This document shows, in pieces, positions 45,755 to 56,243 of a stretch of 64,000 nt of DNA (the first letter of the stretch is position 1; every line of letters starts with the position of its first letter). The DNA is from Bursaphelenchus xylophilus (Eukaryota > Nematoda > Chromadorea > Rhabditida > Aphelenchoididae): contig CAJFCV020000001.1 in assembly GCA_904066235.2 (NCBI GenBank), forward strand, positions 7,750,001 to 7,814,000, read 5' to 3'. The position numbers and the translations under genes were made by a program. The notes beneath the pieces are model-generated. The model was not told the origin of the DNA, did no database searches, and saw only the letters and a list, made by a program, of their open reading frames with translations.

Positions 45755-48007
45755 ATCATCGACTTCGATTCTCACCGTCTTTATTTTTTTCAGTCTTATA
45801 CAAAGCACGTGCTCCTGCTGGTTTGAGCAACCATCTTTGTACAGGGTGCGGCAATTTTTCGGCCGGATTTTAATTGGCCATAACTTTTTTAGTTTTTGGA
45901 CAAATGTTAAAATTCTTTTTTTCCCTGAATCCATAGACAACCCCATTTTGTTTAATACCAAATATGTTATACCCGTTCAATTAGACTACAGTAAAAATTT
46001 GAGACAAAGAAAAAGCTCTAATTTTCATAGCTGACAATGGAATTACCCCTAGTGCGACTCTCAGATTTTCTTTAAATTTTGCACATGGGCCGGACATAGG
46101 CCACACATCAATTCCTGAAAGTTTCAGCCCGCACCTTTCAGGGGCAACCAAGATATTCAACGATTCTTTGCGGTCAGGAGGGCACATGAGTGGTCACACA
46201 GAAAAACTTTTTGGCTATATTCTCGCTAGTTTTGTGCGGAGATAGCTGATTTTTTGTGGAAACAGTAATCTCCATGGCATGAACAGGCATGAAACTTTTT
46301 ACGACAAAATTCGTAAAAGAAGTCATTTTTTCTGGCGATTTCACACACGCCGAAAAAGCAGAGAAAACGACCGAAATGCCAATAACTATGAACTAGGTCC
46401 CTGTATATATAACATATTTGGTATTAAACAAAATGGGGTTGTCTGAGGATTCAGGGAAAAAAAGAATTTTAACATTCGGATAAAAACTAAAAAAGTTATA
46501 GCCAATTCAAATCCGGCCGAAAAATTGCCGCACCCTGTATTATTTCTTCGGAATGCGTAGGTTGTTTTGGCCTGCAACGCAAAATACTTTTGCAAGTTAA
46601 CCTTCGTTTATTTTTTATTCAATGTGACGATATAAGGATGGTGGTATCAAATCGGGTATCGTGGCCAGAAACCGCGTTTTCTTGTCTTTTAGGTCTCTAG
46701 ACAAGAAATGCGCAATTCTTGTCTCAAATTGCGTAAAATTACGCAAATTTATGCTCTCTCCACGTGAAGATTTTTTTCTCTGTTCGGACAAGAATTGCGC
46801 ATTTCTTGTCTAGAGGATTAACAGACAAAAAATTTCAGTTTCTGGCCACGACACCCGATTTGATGCGTATGTCACCATCCTTATATTTAGAAGCAAAATT
46901 GACTGTCTTTCAGTCTATGATTTTTGATTGCTTAACGCCCTAAAACAGATCAAACTTGGTCTCAGCCCTTGGTTCTATTCTAGGTTATAAGGAAAGTACT
47001 TATAAGCTAGAATAGAACTAACGTAAATGTCTTCCCCGATTCCTCCGCCGATTCGTATGCCGAGCGGTTTACCGAAAGAAAATGTCAAGCGTGTTTAACA
47101 AATCCGATAGCTAAAGCTAAGATTTTTTTCGCGCTCCCAAACTCCTTTTCCTTCTTAATATAAGGATGGTGACATACAAATCAAATCGGGTTTCGTGGCC
47201 AGAAACCGCAAACTGCCGCACTACTATAAATTTGACGGTGCCGTAGTTCGTCAAACATCGTAAAAAGTTATGTCATTGTAAACCGCGCGATAAATTCTAC
47301 ACAAATTTTTTTAAATGGTGTCGATCCGACAATTTTGGGCAATGTTATGAGGAAATGAATATAGAATTGCACAAATTTTGTAGAAAATAGGAATATGCGC
47401 AATAATAGAGCTATTTTCGAACGGGTTTTTACAACAATGCAACAAAACTTGTGCACATGACGGTCCAAACGGTTAGAAAAATTTTGGAGGGTGATTCTAC
47501 GCCCATGGAGGGAGACGTTATGACCGAAATACTGCCGCTAACCTCGATTTTGGACGTAAAAAGTTTGATATTTTATTCATTTCGCGTTCTTGAAACAGGC
47601 CCCAGGTAGCAAGTATTTGCCGATCCCTTGTAAATCCCAAAATTGGGCAGCTAATTTTTACATATTCTTAATCAGAATGATTTTACGTATTTTTTGATAT
47701 ATACCATAATTATATAAGAGTACTTTTCTCGTTAGGAAGACCTTTTCAACAAGGTTTCTTTTTTTGTTGGGAAGCCAAGCCTAAAATTTTCATCGTATAA
47801 AATGTCACCTTTGAAAAATAAGAAGGAAAATAATTCTCAATTCATTCAAGTCAAAAAATCGGAGAGTTATCCGGCTCCTTTTGCTTTGAGTAAAGGTTTT
47901 GCATAGTTTTTTGCTTGTGGATTGGATTGCGTTGATCACGTTTTGTCCTCGTGTCACCTTTGTTTTCATCATTTTCGAGAAAAAAAACTTATATATTCAG
48001 AGGAACA
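45755..48007. other. Repeat-rich intergenic region upstream of RIOK1
   Basis: It contains a TA-flanked palindromic element (45842-46537), a small MITE with ends TATAAGGATGGTG and its inverse (about 46631-46886), a further single end of that MITE near 47159, and a degenerate right end of the 593-bp family (about 47630-47740). Short ORFs have no features. The RIOK1 promoter must lie close to 47900-48000. Confidence 0.55.
45842..46537. mobile_element. TA-flanked inverted-repeat element containing older repeat sequence
   Basis: The ends CAGGGTGCGGCAATTTTTCG and its inverse are each bordered by TA, as for Tc1/mariner elements. Mirrored arms of about 130 bp surround about 430 bp that includes sequence of the GTGCGACGCTCAGA family (46035-46330). 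There is no transposase. Confidence 0.7.
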
Positions 48008-51000
48008 ATGGCTGTTAACGAATCGGGGCCTATCAGCTCTGATTCCTCCTCGGATGAGTTCGAAGATGCCCATGTGTTTGAAGATCTCGGATTTGGCGGT
48101 AAGTCCATACATGTTATTTTAATGTATTCATGAACCTTCAGATTTTACAAAACGGTTGAATTCAATGAGGATAAATGGAACGGGGGTGAGTTGTTTACGT
48201 TTCAACTATTTAAAATTTAGCCGAACAGCCAAGTTACCTTGGGTTCCTTAAATTTATCAAAAAAAGGGCTGCGGAGTGGAGAAAATCAAATTCAAATGCA
48301 TCTGGACCAGGGATTAACGTATTTGAATTTTACATGGAATACGTCTATTCGAATATTTCACTATTTTCTTATAAGAATACGAATATGGCAAATATTCGTA
48401 TTAGAAAATCCGACTATTCGAATACGAATACGTGGAGCTAATTTCTATCAGAGCCTGCCACTCGAAACTTCCTTCCTGTTTTGGTCAATATTCCGTTGAT
48501 ACTGAATCAATTTTTACAAAACATTGGATTATTAACCTCAGAGATTTTGACTTTGATTTTTTTGAAAGTTTCGTCTTTTGATGAAACTTGGCAAAAGTTT
48601 AGATTAATTTATTTAACAAGGAAAGTACTTTTATGGGGGCTCCTACTTTTTGACGGTACATATCTCAAAAAATCTGAAAAAATGTGCTGATCAAGGATAT
48701 GTAAATCATAGCTGCCCATTTTAGATTTTTAGGGGTGAAAACTCGATCGGAAGTTGACTTAAAGTCCTATATGAACCCCTTTTCGCTTAATTTTTCACAG
48801 GTTTAAAATTTTTATTTTGGCTTAAAATGATGTTTAATGAGTTTCTAAGACGTAATAAATCAGTCTTGGCACAAAAATTTATTTTTCCGACCTTCATCTT
48901 CAAAAAAGTTGATTCGGCCCAAAAGGGAAATCGAACCCGTGCGGCGTCCTCCCTCTTGATTCCCAGACTACGGCACTAACCACTCGGCCACACCACTCTC
49001 TTCCGAAGGAAGGGACCGACTGCGCTTTTTATCGTTTCGCATGCCTGCGCCTTTTGTAGGGAAATTAAGCCAGTTTTTGGGCATTTTCACCCTTAAAAAC
49101 CCAAAATGGGCAGCTAAGATTTACATATCCTTGATCAGCACATTTTTTCTGATTTTTTGAGGTATGTCCCGTCAAGAAGTAGGAGCCCCCATAAAAGTAC
49201 TTTCCTTGTAAGAAATATGTGAAACTCCTAGCTCGCTCTTTGAAAAAACGACGGAAGGTCAAAATCTGGAAAAAATAAACCACTTTTTTGCGAATTTTGG
49301 CATGAAAAGGTTTATGTATATTTCGACAGTGAGGTTCCACAAAAAATCAATTTTTTCGATGAGAAACTGGCAAAGATACAGCCAAAAATTGTTTTAACAC
49401 TGAGCGCACTCCACCTTTAATATCTCGGCGAGTTAAGATTTCCAGGAATTGATATGTATGTGGCCTATAGGCGAAGTGTGTGTAATATTTAAGGAAAATC
49501 TGAGCGTAGCACTTCAAGTGCGAATACGCCTGTATACCAATTTTTTGAAGGAGTACGAATACAAGCAGCGTAAAACTGGTCGTATTCGAAATCGTATTTA
49601 AATTTATTCGAATACGTTAATCCCTGATCTTGACTACAGTGGTGACCGGAAGGGAAAGAGAAACAAAGACAGGGCTGATAGGGCAACTGTGGAACAAGTT
49701 CTCGATCCAAGAACCCGGCTTATTCTCTTTCGTTTGGTCCAGCGAGGTTTTTTTGAATGCATTGAAGGTTGTGTGAGCACTGGAAAGGAGGCCAATGTAT
49801 ATCATGCTTTGGACAAAGAAGGAGAATCACTCGCCGTTAAGATTTATAAAACGAGCATCTTAACATTCAAAGACCGTGATCGTTACGTAACTGGAGAGTT
49901 TCGATATAGGAATGGTTACAGTAGGCACAATCCGAGAAAGATGGTGGCAACGTGGGCTGAAAAAGAAATGCGAAATTTACAAAGGATGCACCAAGCAAGA
50001 CTCCCTGTTCCGAAGTCACGACTTCTGAAGGTATTTTTTTTTATTTTATTTTTCTGTTTAGTAAGGTTGTTAAGTCGTCAGCTCGACGCGTCAGTCACGT
50101 TGTCAAATTGCCGTCATTTTCGTCATGTCAAATTGTTCTGTCGTTTTCATTGTTAAACTCGCTTTTGAAAGCTTCGTATATGAGCCAAAATGACGCCAAT
50201 TTGACATCAAGTTGACGTCAGATTTATAAAATTGCCGCCAAGTTTACAACCCTACTGTTTAGAGTCATGTCTTGGTTATGGATTTTATTGGATCTGACGG
50301 ATGGCCAGCCCCTCTACTGAAACATGCAAACATTGATGTAAAGCTGGCGAACAAACTTTATATGGATTGTGTTCGTTACATGAAAATTCTCTACAATCAA
50401 TGTAAATTGGTCCATGCTGGTAAGACTGACTTAGTAAGCGTTAAACACAAAGTTAAATTTCAGATTTGAGTGAGTACAACATATTATTCCATGAAAACTC
50501 TTTGGTCATTATTGATGTCTCTCAATCGGTGGAACACGACCATCCTCATTCCTTGCAATTCTTGCGGTCTGATATAACTAATATAACGCGCTTCTTCCAT
50601 GAGAAGGGAGCCGCCGTTCTCACTCCTCAGAAACTGTTCGAGCTGATCGTTGATCCATCTTATGAATCCGACAAAGCTACAGAAAAGATGTTGGAGACAG
50701 AAAGGGTGGAGTTCCTGGAGGATAGCCAATATCTTTTCTTAAATGCCTTCATTCCTCACAAACTGGATAGTATCGTTGATTTTGAGAGAGATCATGAAAT
50801 GGAGAAGGATGGAACAGAACTAAATAATCCCTTCCAAAAGATCATTGCAAAAACAGTACAATTAAATGACGGGGATGATTCTAATACGGAAACGGAGCAT
50901 GAAGTTGTAGGGAAGGAAGGATACATAGAAGACGATGAAGAAAAGGTTGACTTTGCCCACAAACATCAAAAGTATGTACGAATCAAGGGAGAAACCACGG

Positions 51001-51113
51001 AGGAGAAGAGAATCAGAAAGAAGGCTGTTCAGGAGGAAAAGAAGGAGAAAAGAGCGGTGAAGATACCCAAACATGTGAAGAAACGGAAGGAGAAGATGCG
51101 CATTCATCGTTAA
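48008..51113 (+). CDS. RIOK1: RIO kinase 1 (RIOK1), about 476 aa, with a transposon acting as an intron
   Basis: RIOK1 is an atypical kinase/ATPase that acts in late 40S maturation. Motifs: [11 protein letters not shown] (nucleotide loop), [11 protein letters not shown] (Lys), [18 protein letters not shown] (RIO flexible loop), [25 protein letters not shown] (catalytic Asp) and [14 protein letters not shown] (metal-binding Asp). An acidic segment and a basic tail ([11 protein letters not shown]) match the family. Exons 48008-48098, 48142-48185, 48221-48318, 49640-50030, 50263-50419 and 50464-51113 total 1,431 nt, in frame. The third intron (48319-49639) is almost entirely a hAT-type element inserted in coding sequence; its donor lies inside the element. 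The next intron holds a MITE. A MAP7-like gene starts 113 bp downstream. Confidence 0.94.
48308..49626. mobile_element. hAT-type element inserted in a RIOK1 exon, hosting a nested element
   Basis: The termini are CAGGGATTAACGTATTTGAA and, inverted, CAGGGATTAACGTATTCGAA. The flanking 8-mers are ATCTGGAC (48300-48307) and ATCTTGAC (49627-49634), a target duplication with one later change. Deleting the element and one copy leaves an open RIOK1 frame ([11 protein letters not shown]). Inside are a 594-bp inverted-repeat element (48616-49209) and a fragment of the GTGCGACGCTCAGA family. There is no transposase. Confidence 0.85.
48616..49209. mobile_element. 594-bp inverted-repeat element with tRNA-like core (minus)
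   Basis: About 125-bp inverted ends start ACAAGGAAAGTACTTTTATG. The minus strand carries the tRNA-like module at 48928-49005 (TGTGGCCGAGTGGTTAGTGC and CGGGTTCGATTTCC). It is almost the same length and content as 56790-57380, so these two look like complete copies of one family. Confidence 0.75.
50064..50252. mobile_element. Small TA-flanked MITE in RIOK1 intron
   Basis: The ends AGGTTGTTAAG and TTTACAACCC are inverted copies flanked by TA. The interior resembles 35219-35437 (shared GACGCCAATTTGAC segment). Confidence 0.55.
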
Positions 51114-51226
51114 TTTTTTTGTTGAATAAATGTTGTTATTTTTGCCACTTGAAATTTCACAGCCGTTTGCATCGGTTAACGCTACCTTTATAATCATTGT
51201 TTTACACACTAATTTGATATCAAGAA

Positions 51227-53331
51227 ATGCATCCGTCAGTGATGACACGGTCACTCTATGTCAGTTCTAAGGACCGACAGGCTGAGGTTGCACAGAGAAG
51301 AAAGGAACGGGAGGATAGGATGAACAAAGAGTAAGGATCAGTATTATTTTGAAAATGAAAAAATTGTAGGCGGGAAGAACGGATTCGTTTGGCAAGGGAA
51401 AGGGCTCAGCGAGCATTGGAACGTAAAGAAGAAGGTCTAAAAGTAAAAGCAACGAAGAACAAGCAACAAGAACAGGAGAGGTTAAAAGAAATTCAGCGAA
51501 AAAGAGCTGAGAATGAGAGGAAACAGTTGGAAAAGAAGAAATTAAGTATTTTTTTCTTGAATTAATGTTTGTTTTTAGGTGATTGAGCTGAAGGCAAGTA
51601 GTAGCCGAATCTCGCCTCAACGGCATTCCAAGAATCCAATTGCTTTTGGATCTGGAGTTCCAAGGAAGTTAGATTTTGGGCCTTCAGCAAAACTTGGGAC
51701 AACATCGTCAACGGGATCAACTCCACTAAAGCAACCAGACAAGAGGTTGCCTCCTCGAGTCTTACTCACCTCATCAGTGTATTCTCCCAGCGCCAAAACC
51801 CGGCCCAAGCCGGAACCGCGAAAACCGGACGTTTTGATGACTAGGTCGATGTATGTTACACCAGTTTCATCCTCAGGCACACGCAGGAGAAATACTGCAA
51901 GGAATGAACGAGTAAGTCAAAATAAAAGCAGCCGATATTTTTTTGAATAAGCTCAACTTTACAATTTTAGCCAGTTCCTGCCATAAGAAGGAAGTCAGTC
52001 GATGCCTCGCGTACAAAGGTTCAAGTTAGCAAACCTGCGGTTGTCATTGAGAATTCTTCCAAACTGGATAACAATGACTCTGGAGCTGGAACTTCCGCGA
52101 ATGCTTCGATTGAATCAATTATATTAGCATCAAGTGCTAATGTACCACATGTGGATAACAGGGATAGTGACAATGAAAGCAGTGGAACTGTAAACTTGGC
52201 AATGCCCTCTGTGAATTTAGAAAAGCTTGTAACTGTGACCCCTGCAATCGAACAGTCATTGGCGGAGACAGTGGACGATAAGCACTTTTCAGACGAGTCA
52301 GATGCTATTCCATTGGTGTCTTCTAGAGAAGCAATTGAAAAAAAATTAGTGGACTGTGGCATACCCCAAAACGTGGACAGTGAAATTTATTCCGAAGTTG
52401 TCGTTGTAGTGGAAGGTATACAATTGTTGCTCGAAGACAATAACGGCTTATTGGGGTCAGTGACGGTTGAGAAAAAATCGGAAATTGAAGGAGATATGGT
52501 AACAACCGAGGATACTCTGCCTCCAGAAGACCCAATTAATAGAGGTGACAAACATGACGATAAGGAGGCTGGTTATCCTCAGCTTGATAAAGGAAAGGTG
52601 GGCGAGGCCTTTGACAAGGAGATGGTCGTTGAGAAACCAGTGAACGGAATAGCGAAGGATGCGAATGATTCTGTACAGGTCCAGGATCAAAGACCATATA
52701 GAAATCAGTTAAAACAACAGATCGAATCCGCGTCGTCTGGAATTTTGGAAAATGTGGAAATATGCGATCAGCCAGAAATTCAAGAAGAGAGACCACTGAA
52801 TGCTTTTATAAGTCGTCTGGGAAACAATTCTTCTCCGAATCTTGAGAAGATCACCGAACCTACGTCTGGGAAACCTGCAAGCCCTGAATTACTGCACCAT
52901 TCAGACGTAAGTTCCATGAAGCGATGCTAAACCCCGTTAAATTTTAGTCCACTCCAACATTGAAGCCTCTTAAAGGTGGCGCTGTGCTTGGCCTCACAGA
53001 AAAATTGGAGCAGGAAAGACTGAGCCGTCGGCAGCGACTTGCGGAGATAATGATGAAAAACCGAGATTCCAATGCTCACACAACTCCAGTGCTGGCTGCC
53101 CCCGTGAACCCGATGGAAGGGATGGATCGTATTCGAGAATTGCTCGATCGCCGGGCCAAAAGTAATGCGTCCATGAACAATAGCCAACAAAATACACCTC
53201 TGAATGAAGGCCCTGCAACGCCGAGTCTTTCAATAGAACTACAAGCGACTTCTTTAGCCGAAGAACTAGCTAATCTACAGGTCAACAGTCCCGCTCAGGT
53301 TCTTCTTCCCGGACAAGTGCCGGAGTCTTGA
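51227..53331 (+). CDS. MAP7/ensconsin-like microtubule-associated protein
   Basis: MAP7 proteins bind microtubules through an N-terminal charged coiled coil and recruit kinesin-1 through a C-terminal one. Here the N-terminal exons encode a charged helix (EVAQRRKEREDRMNKEREER, then RLARERAQRALERKEE and RLKEIQRKRAENERKQLEKK). A Ser/Pro/Arg-rich stretch (NPIAFGSGVPRKLDFGP) and a long acidic low-complexity region follow. The C-terminal helix KLEQERLSRRQRLAEIMMKN resembles the MAP7 motif that ends in EEIMKRTR. Exons: 51227-51330, 51370-51545, 51579-51911, 51971-52906, 52948-53331. The junction 51545/51579 leaves one base out of phase, so this intron is unresolved or the assembly has an indel there. 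It starts 113 bp after the RIOK1 stop. Confidence 0.65.
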
Positions 53332-53699
53332 GATTATTTTCTATGTCTATACTTTACTGAATCCACAGATCCTCTACCTATAAAGCATTTTTATAACACT
53401 CTTACATACGCATTTGCTTTAACTATTTTGTTTCATCGGTCGTAAATTTCTTAAAGTAGGCTCAAAAAGTTTAAGTTCCCCTTGTTACTTAACTCTTTCT
53501 AGTCCGTACATTGACAAGCGTTGCCTTCTCCTATATACGTGTTCGTGCAATCAAGTCTATTACAATACGCCTTATATATTGCAGCTTTTCAGATTTCTAA
53601 TTTTGTGTACGAAGTTTTAAACTTTAATAAACTGTACTACTTGTGGCCAATTCCGTCAGGACATTCAAAAAAAGTTTTTTTTGAGTTTTTTGGCCCTTT

Positions 53700-54795
53700 G
53701 TGTCCGAAAAGTGCACCTGAAACACACAGTGCACCTGGGCGAACCGTGCACCTGAGCGAACGGTGCACCTGACACATTTTGAACAGTGCACCTGGGCGAA
53801 CAGTGCACCTTGAAAAAAAGATTTTTTATGAACAATTGAACAAAATTTGAAATGTTTTCGCTTCGAGACAGGGAAAAAAGAACTTTTTGTGAATAATTGA
53901 AAAAAATTTGAAATGTTTTCGCTTCAGGAAAGGGAAAAAAACATTTTTTGTATGTGAAAAGATAAATATGGGGGATCAAGGTAAGCCGTTTTTACCAATG
54001 GGGGGATCAAGGTAAGCCGTTTTTACCAATTTTTTGCTTGTGAAGAACTAAATATGACAAGGAGGATCAAGGTAAGCTGTTTTTTCTGACAAGGAAACAA
54101 CTTCTGTGGGGTATGGAGTTACAGGTCGAGATATATATCAAAAAATTTGCAATAATTTTCTGATTCAGGATACATAAAAATTAGCTGCCTAATTTTGGTT
54201 TAATGACATGTTTTTGTCCTCAGAAGTTTTCTCGCGACACCATGCAAGTGTCTTTTGACCATGTTTTTACCAATAAGAAATTTTGTTTTGTGCTAAAATA
54301 AACTCCGAGGCCTTGACAAGCCTTACAATATCAAAAAAATTCCTTTTTTCTAGTCCCACAGCGAAAACATTTCAAAATTTTGTTCAATTTTCACGAAAAT
54401 CTTCTTTTTTTCTATTCCCGAAACGAAAACCTTTCAAATTTTTTAAAAATATTTGCAAAAAACTATTTTTCTTTGTCGCGATGCAAAAACCTTTCAAAAT
54501 TTGTTCAAATATTCGAAAAAATTCTTTTTTTTCCTGTCTCGAAGCGAAAACTTTTCAAATTTTGTTCCGTAATTCACAAAAAACCCTTTTTTCCTGTTCC
54601 CGAAACGAAAACATTTCAAATTTTTTAAAAATTTTCCAAAAAATCCTTTTTCCCTGTCCCGAAGCGAAAACCTTTCAAATTTTGTTAAAATTTTCCAAAA
54701 AATTCCTTTTTCCTTGTCCCGAAACGAAAACTTTTCAAATTTTCTTCAATTATACACTTCAATTAGAAACTTATTTCAAGGTGCACTGTTGCAAC
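53700..54795. repeat. Inverted array of about 60-bp tandem units with GTGCACCT microrepeats
   Basis: At 53700-53815 GTGCACCTGGGCGAAC-like units repeat about six times. At 53820-53955 and, in opposite orientation, 54330-54745, units with CGAAGCGAAAACCTTTCAAA recur about nine times in all. A closing AAGGTGCACTGTTGC at the right matches the left block inverted. The same unit recurs at 59790-59930 and 60270-60425. Confidence 0.65.
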
Positions 54796-55626
54796 GGCTG
54801 AAATCAAGTTTACGTTAAACCTCCGTGGATTTTACGGTATGCTTTTTTGCGTTTTCGATTTTACGAAACGCAAAAATTTCGGCGGACGTTGTTTTGGGCC
54901 TTCGGCTGTTGCAATTCATGTTGGAAAAGAGGTTGGGGTGATTTTTCGTTGTCATCCGATGCACAGAAGGCAAAAATTTCGTGCTTTTTTTCCCCGGCGG
55001 AGGATTCGGCGGAGGCTTTATCAAAGGGTCAAAGCTGTCTTACGAGTCCGGGAAAAATCTCAGCTACAAGAATCCATCAGAGCAACATTATCTTTCAAAG
55101 ATTTTTGATTTTTTTTGGTCCGGCGGACAAATCGGCGGAGTTTTGTTTTGACCCTTTGATAAAGCCTCCGCCGAATCCTCCTCCAGGGAAAAAAGCACGA
55201 AATTTTTGCCATCTGTGCATCGGATGAAAACAAAAAATCGCCCCAACCTCTTCTCCAACATGAATTTGCAAAAGCCGAAGGCCCAAAACAACGTCCACCG
55301 AAATCTGAGGTCTCCGCCGCGCATCCGCGGAAGTGCGTAAAATCGAAAACGCAAAAAATGCATACCGTAAAATCCATGGAGGTGTTACGTAAACTTGATT
55401 TCAGCCGTTGCAACGGCGTTTCCGCCACGTAATACGATGTGATTTTTAAAAAAGGCCCTAATTTTCTCCGCCGAGAAATGGGCCCTCCGCCGACGAAAAA
55501 AAATTTTTTAGAGATTCTGAAAACGCACGACGTCAATTTTTAGAAGCAAAAAGGATTTCGTTGATAGCGGCAAAGACAACAAAGATATAAGCAAATAATT
55601 TGTTCCAAATTCCTTGAAACACCCTG
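54796..55626. mobile_element. Truncated palindromic mariner-type element
   Basis: The right end TCCTTGAAACACCCTG plus flanking TA, the arms and the loop match 5261-6330. The left terminus is missing, cut at the junction with the preceding repeat array. The loop (about 55030-55150) is in the opposite orientation to the other copy. Confidence 0.7.
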
Positions 55627-56243
55627 TACTAACGTTAGTTTTCTTTACCCTGAGTTACTGTAACATATAAAAGAAAGATCCGTAATTTTTATCCTGATAT
55701 TACTCATGTGAGTACATGTAAAATACCTCAAAATTGGTGATAAGCTATCCAAGGATCCGATCAATCTTATTATCTCTTTTAACTAAGCCTTCTCCTATCC
55801 TCCCCCATGCATACAACGACGAACCGACACGATCTATAGTATCGTTGTTCGGGTCAGCGACGAACTGTCGCGCTGACCCGAAAAAACGTAACGCCAAAAA
55901 TTTTTGGGAACCTGTTTTAATAACCCATACCAACATTCCAGGCCAGAGAATGTATGTCCGACCCCTAATAGAGGCTGACGCAGCGAGCCAAAAATCGTCT
56001 ATTTTAATAGACGATTAATTTAAAAATTTTCATTATCGTGAGCAGTAAGACATATACACCACTTTTTGACAAACTTTTGAGACGACTTTTTAAGATTGAT
56101 CCTAGATTTCTAAATATAACTATATGGGTTGTCCTGCTATGTGATTTATTGTTACTGGGTTGTTAATAAACTGTATAAGAAAGTTTGGACCTGATTGATA
56201 TACTATCAAAATAACATTGCGCGGAGTATATTTGAGGAATGTA

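Larger units (their letters stand above)
53332..56243. other. Repeat block between convergent MAP7-like and sepiapterin reductase genes
   Basis: It contains a tandem-repeat inverted block (53700-54795), part of a TCTATGGGGTATGGAG family element (about 54080-54320), a truncated palindromic mariner-type element (54796-55626) and a short local palindrome at 55840-55890 (GTTCGGGTCAGCGAC, inverted nearby). No gene was seen. Confidence 0.6.
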
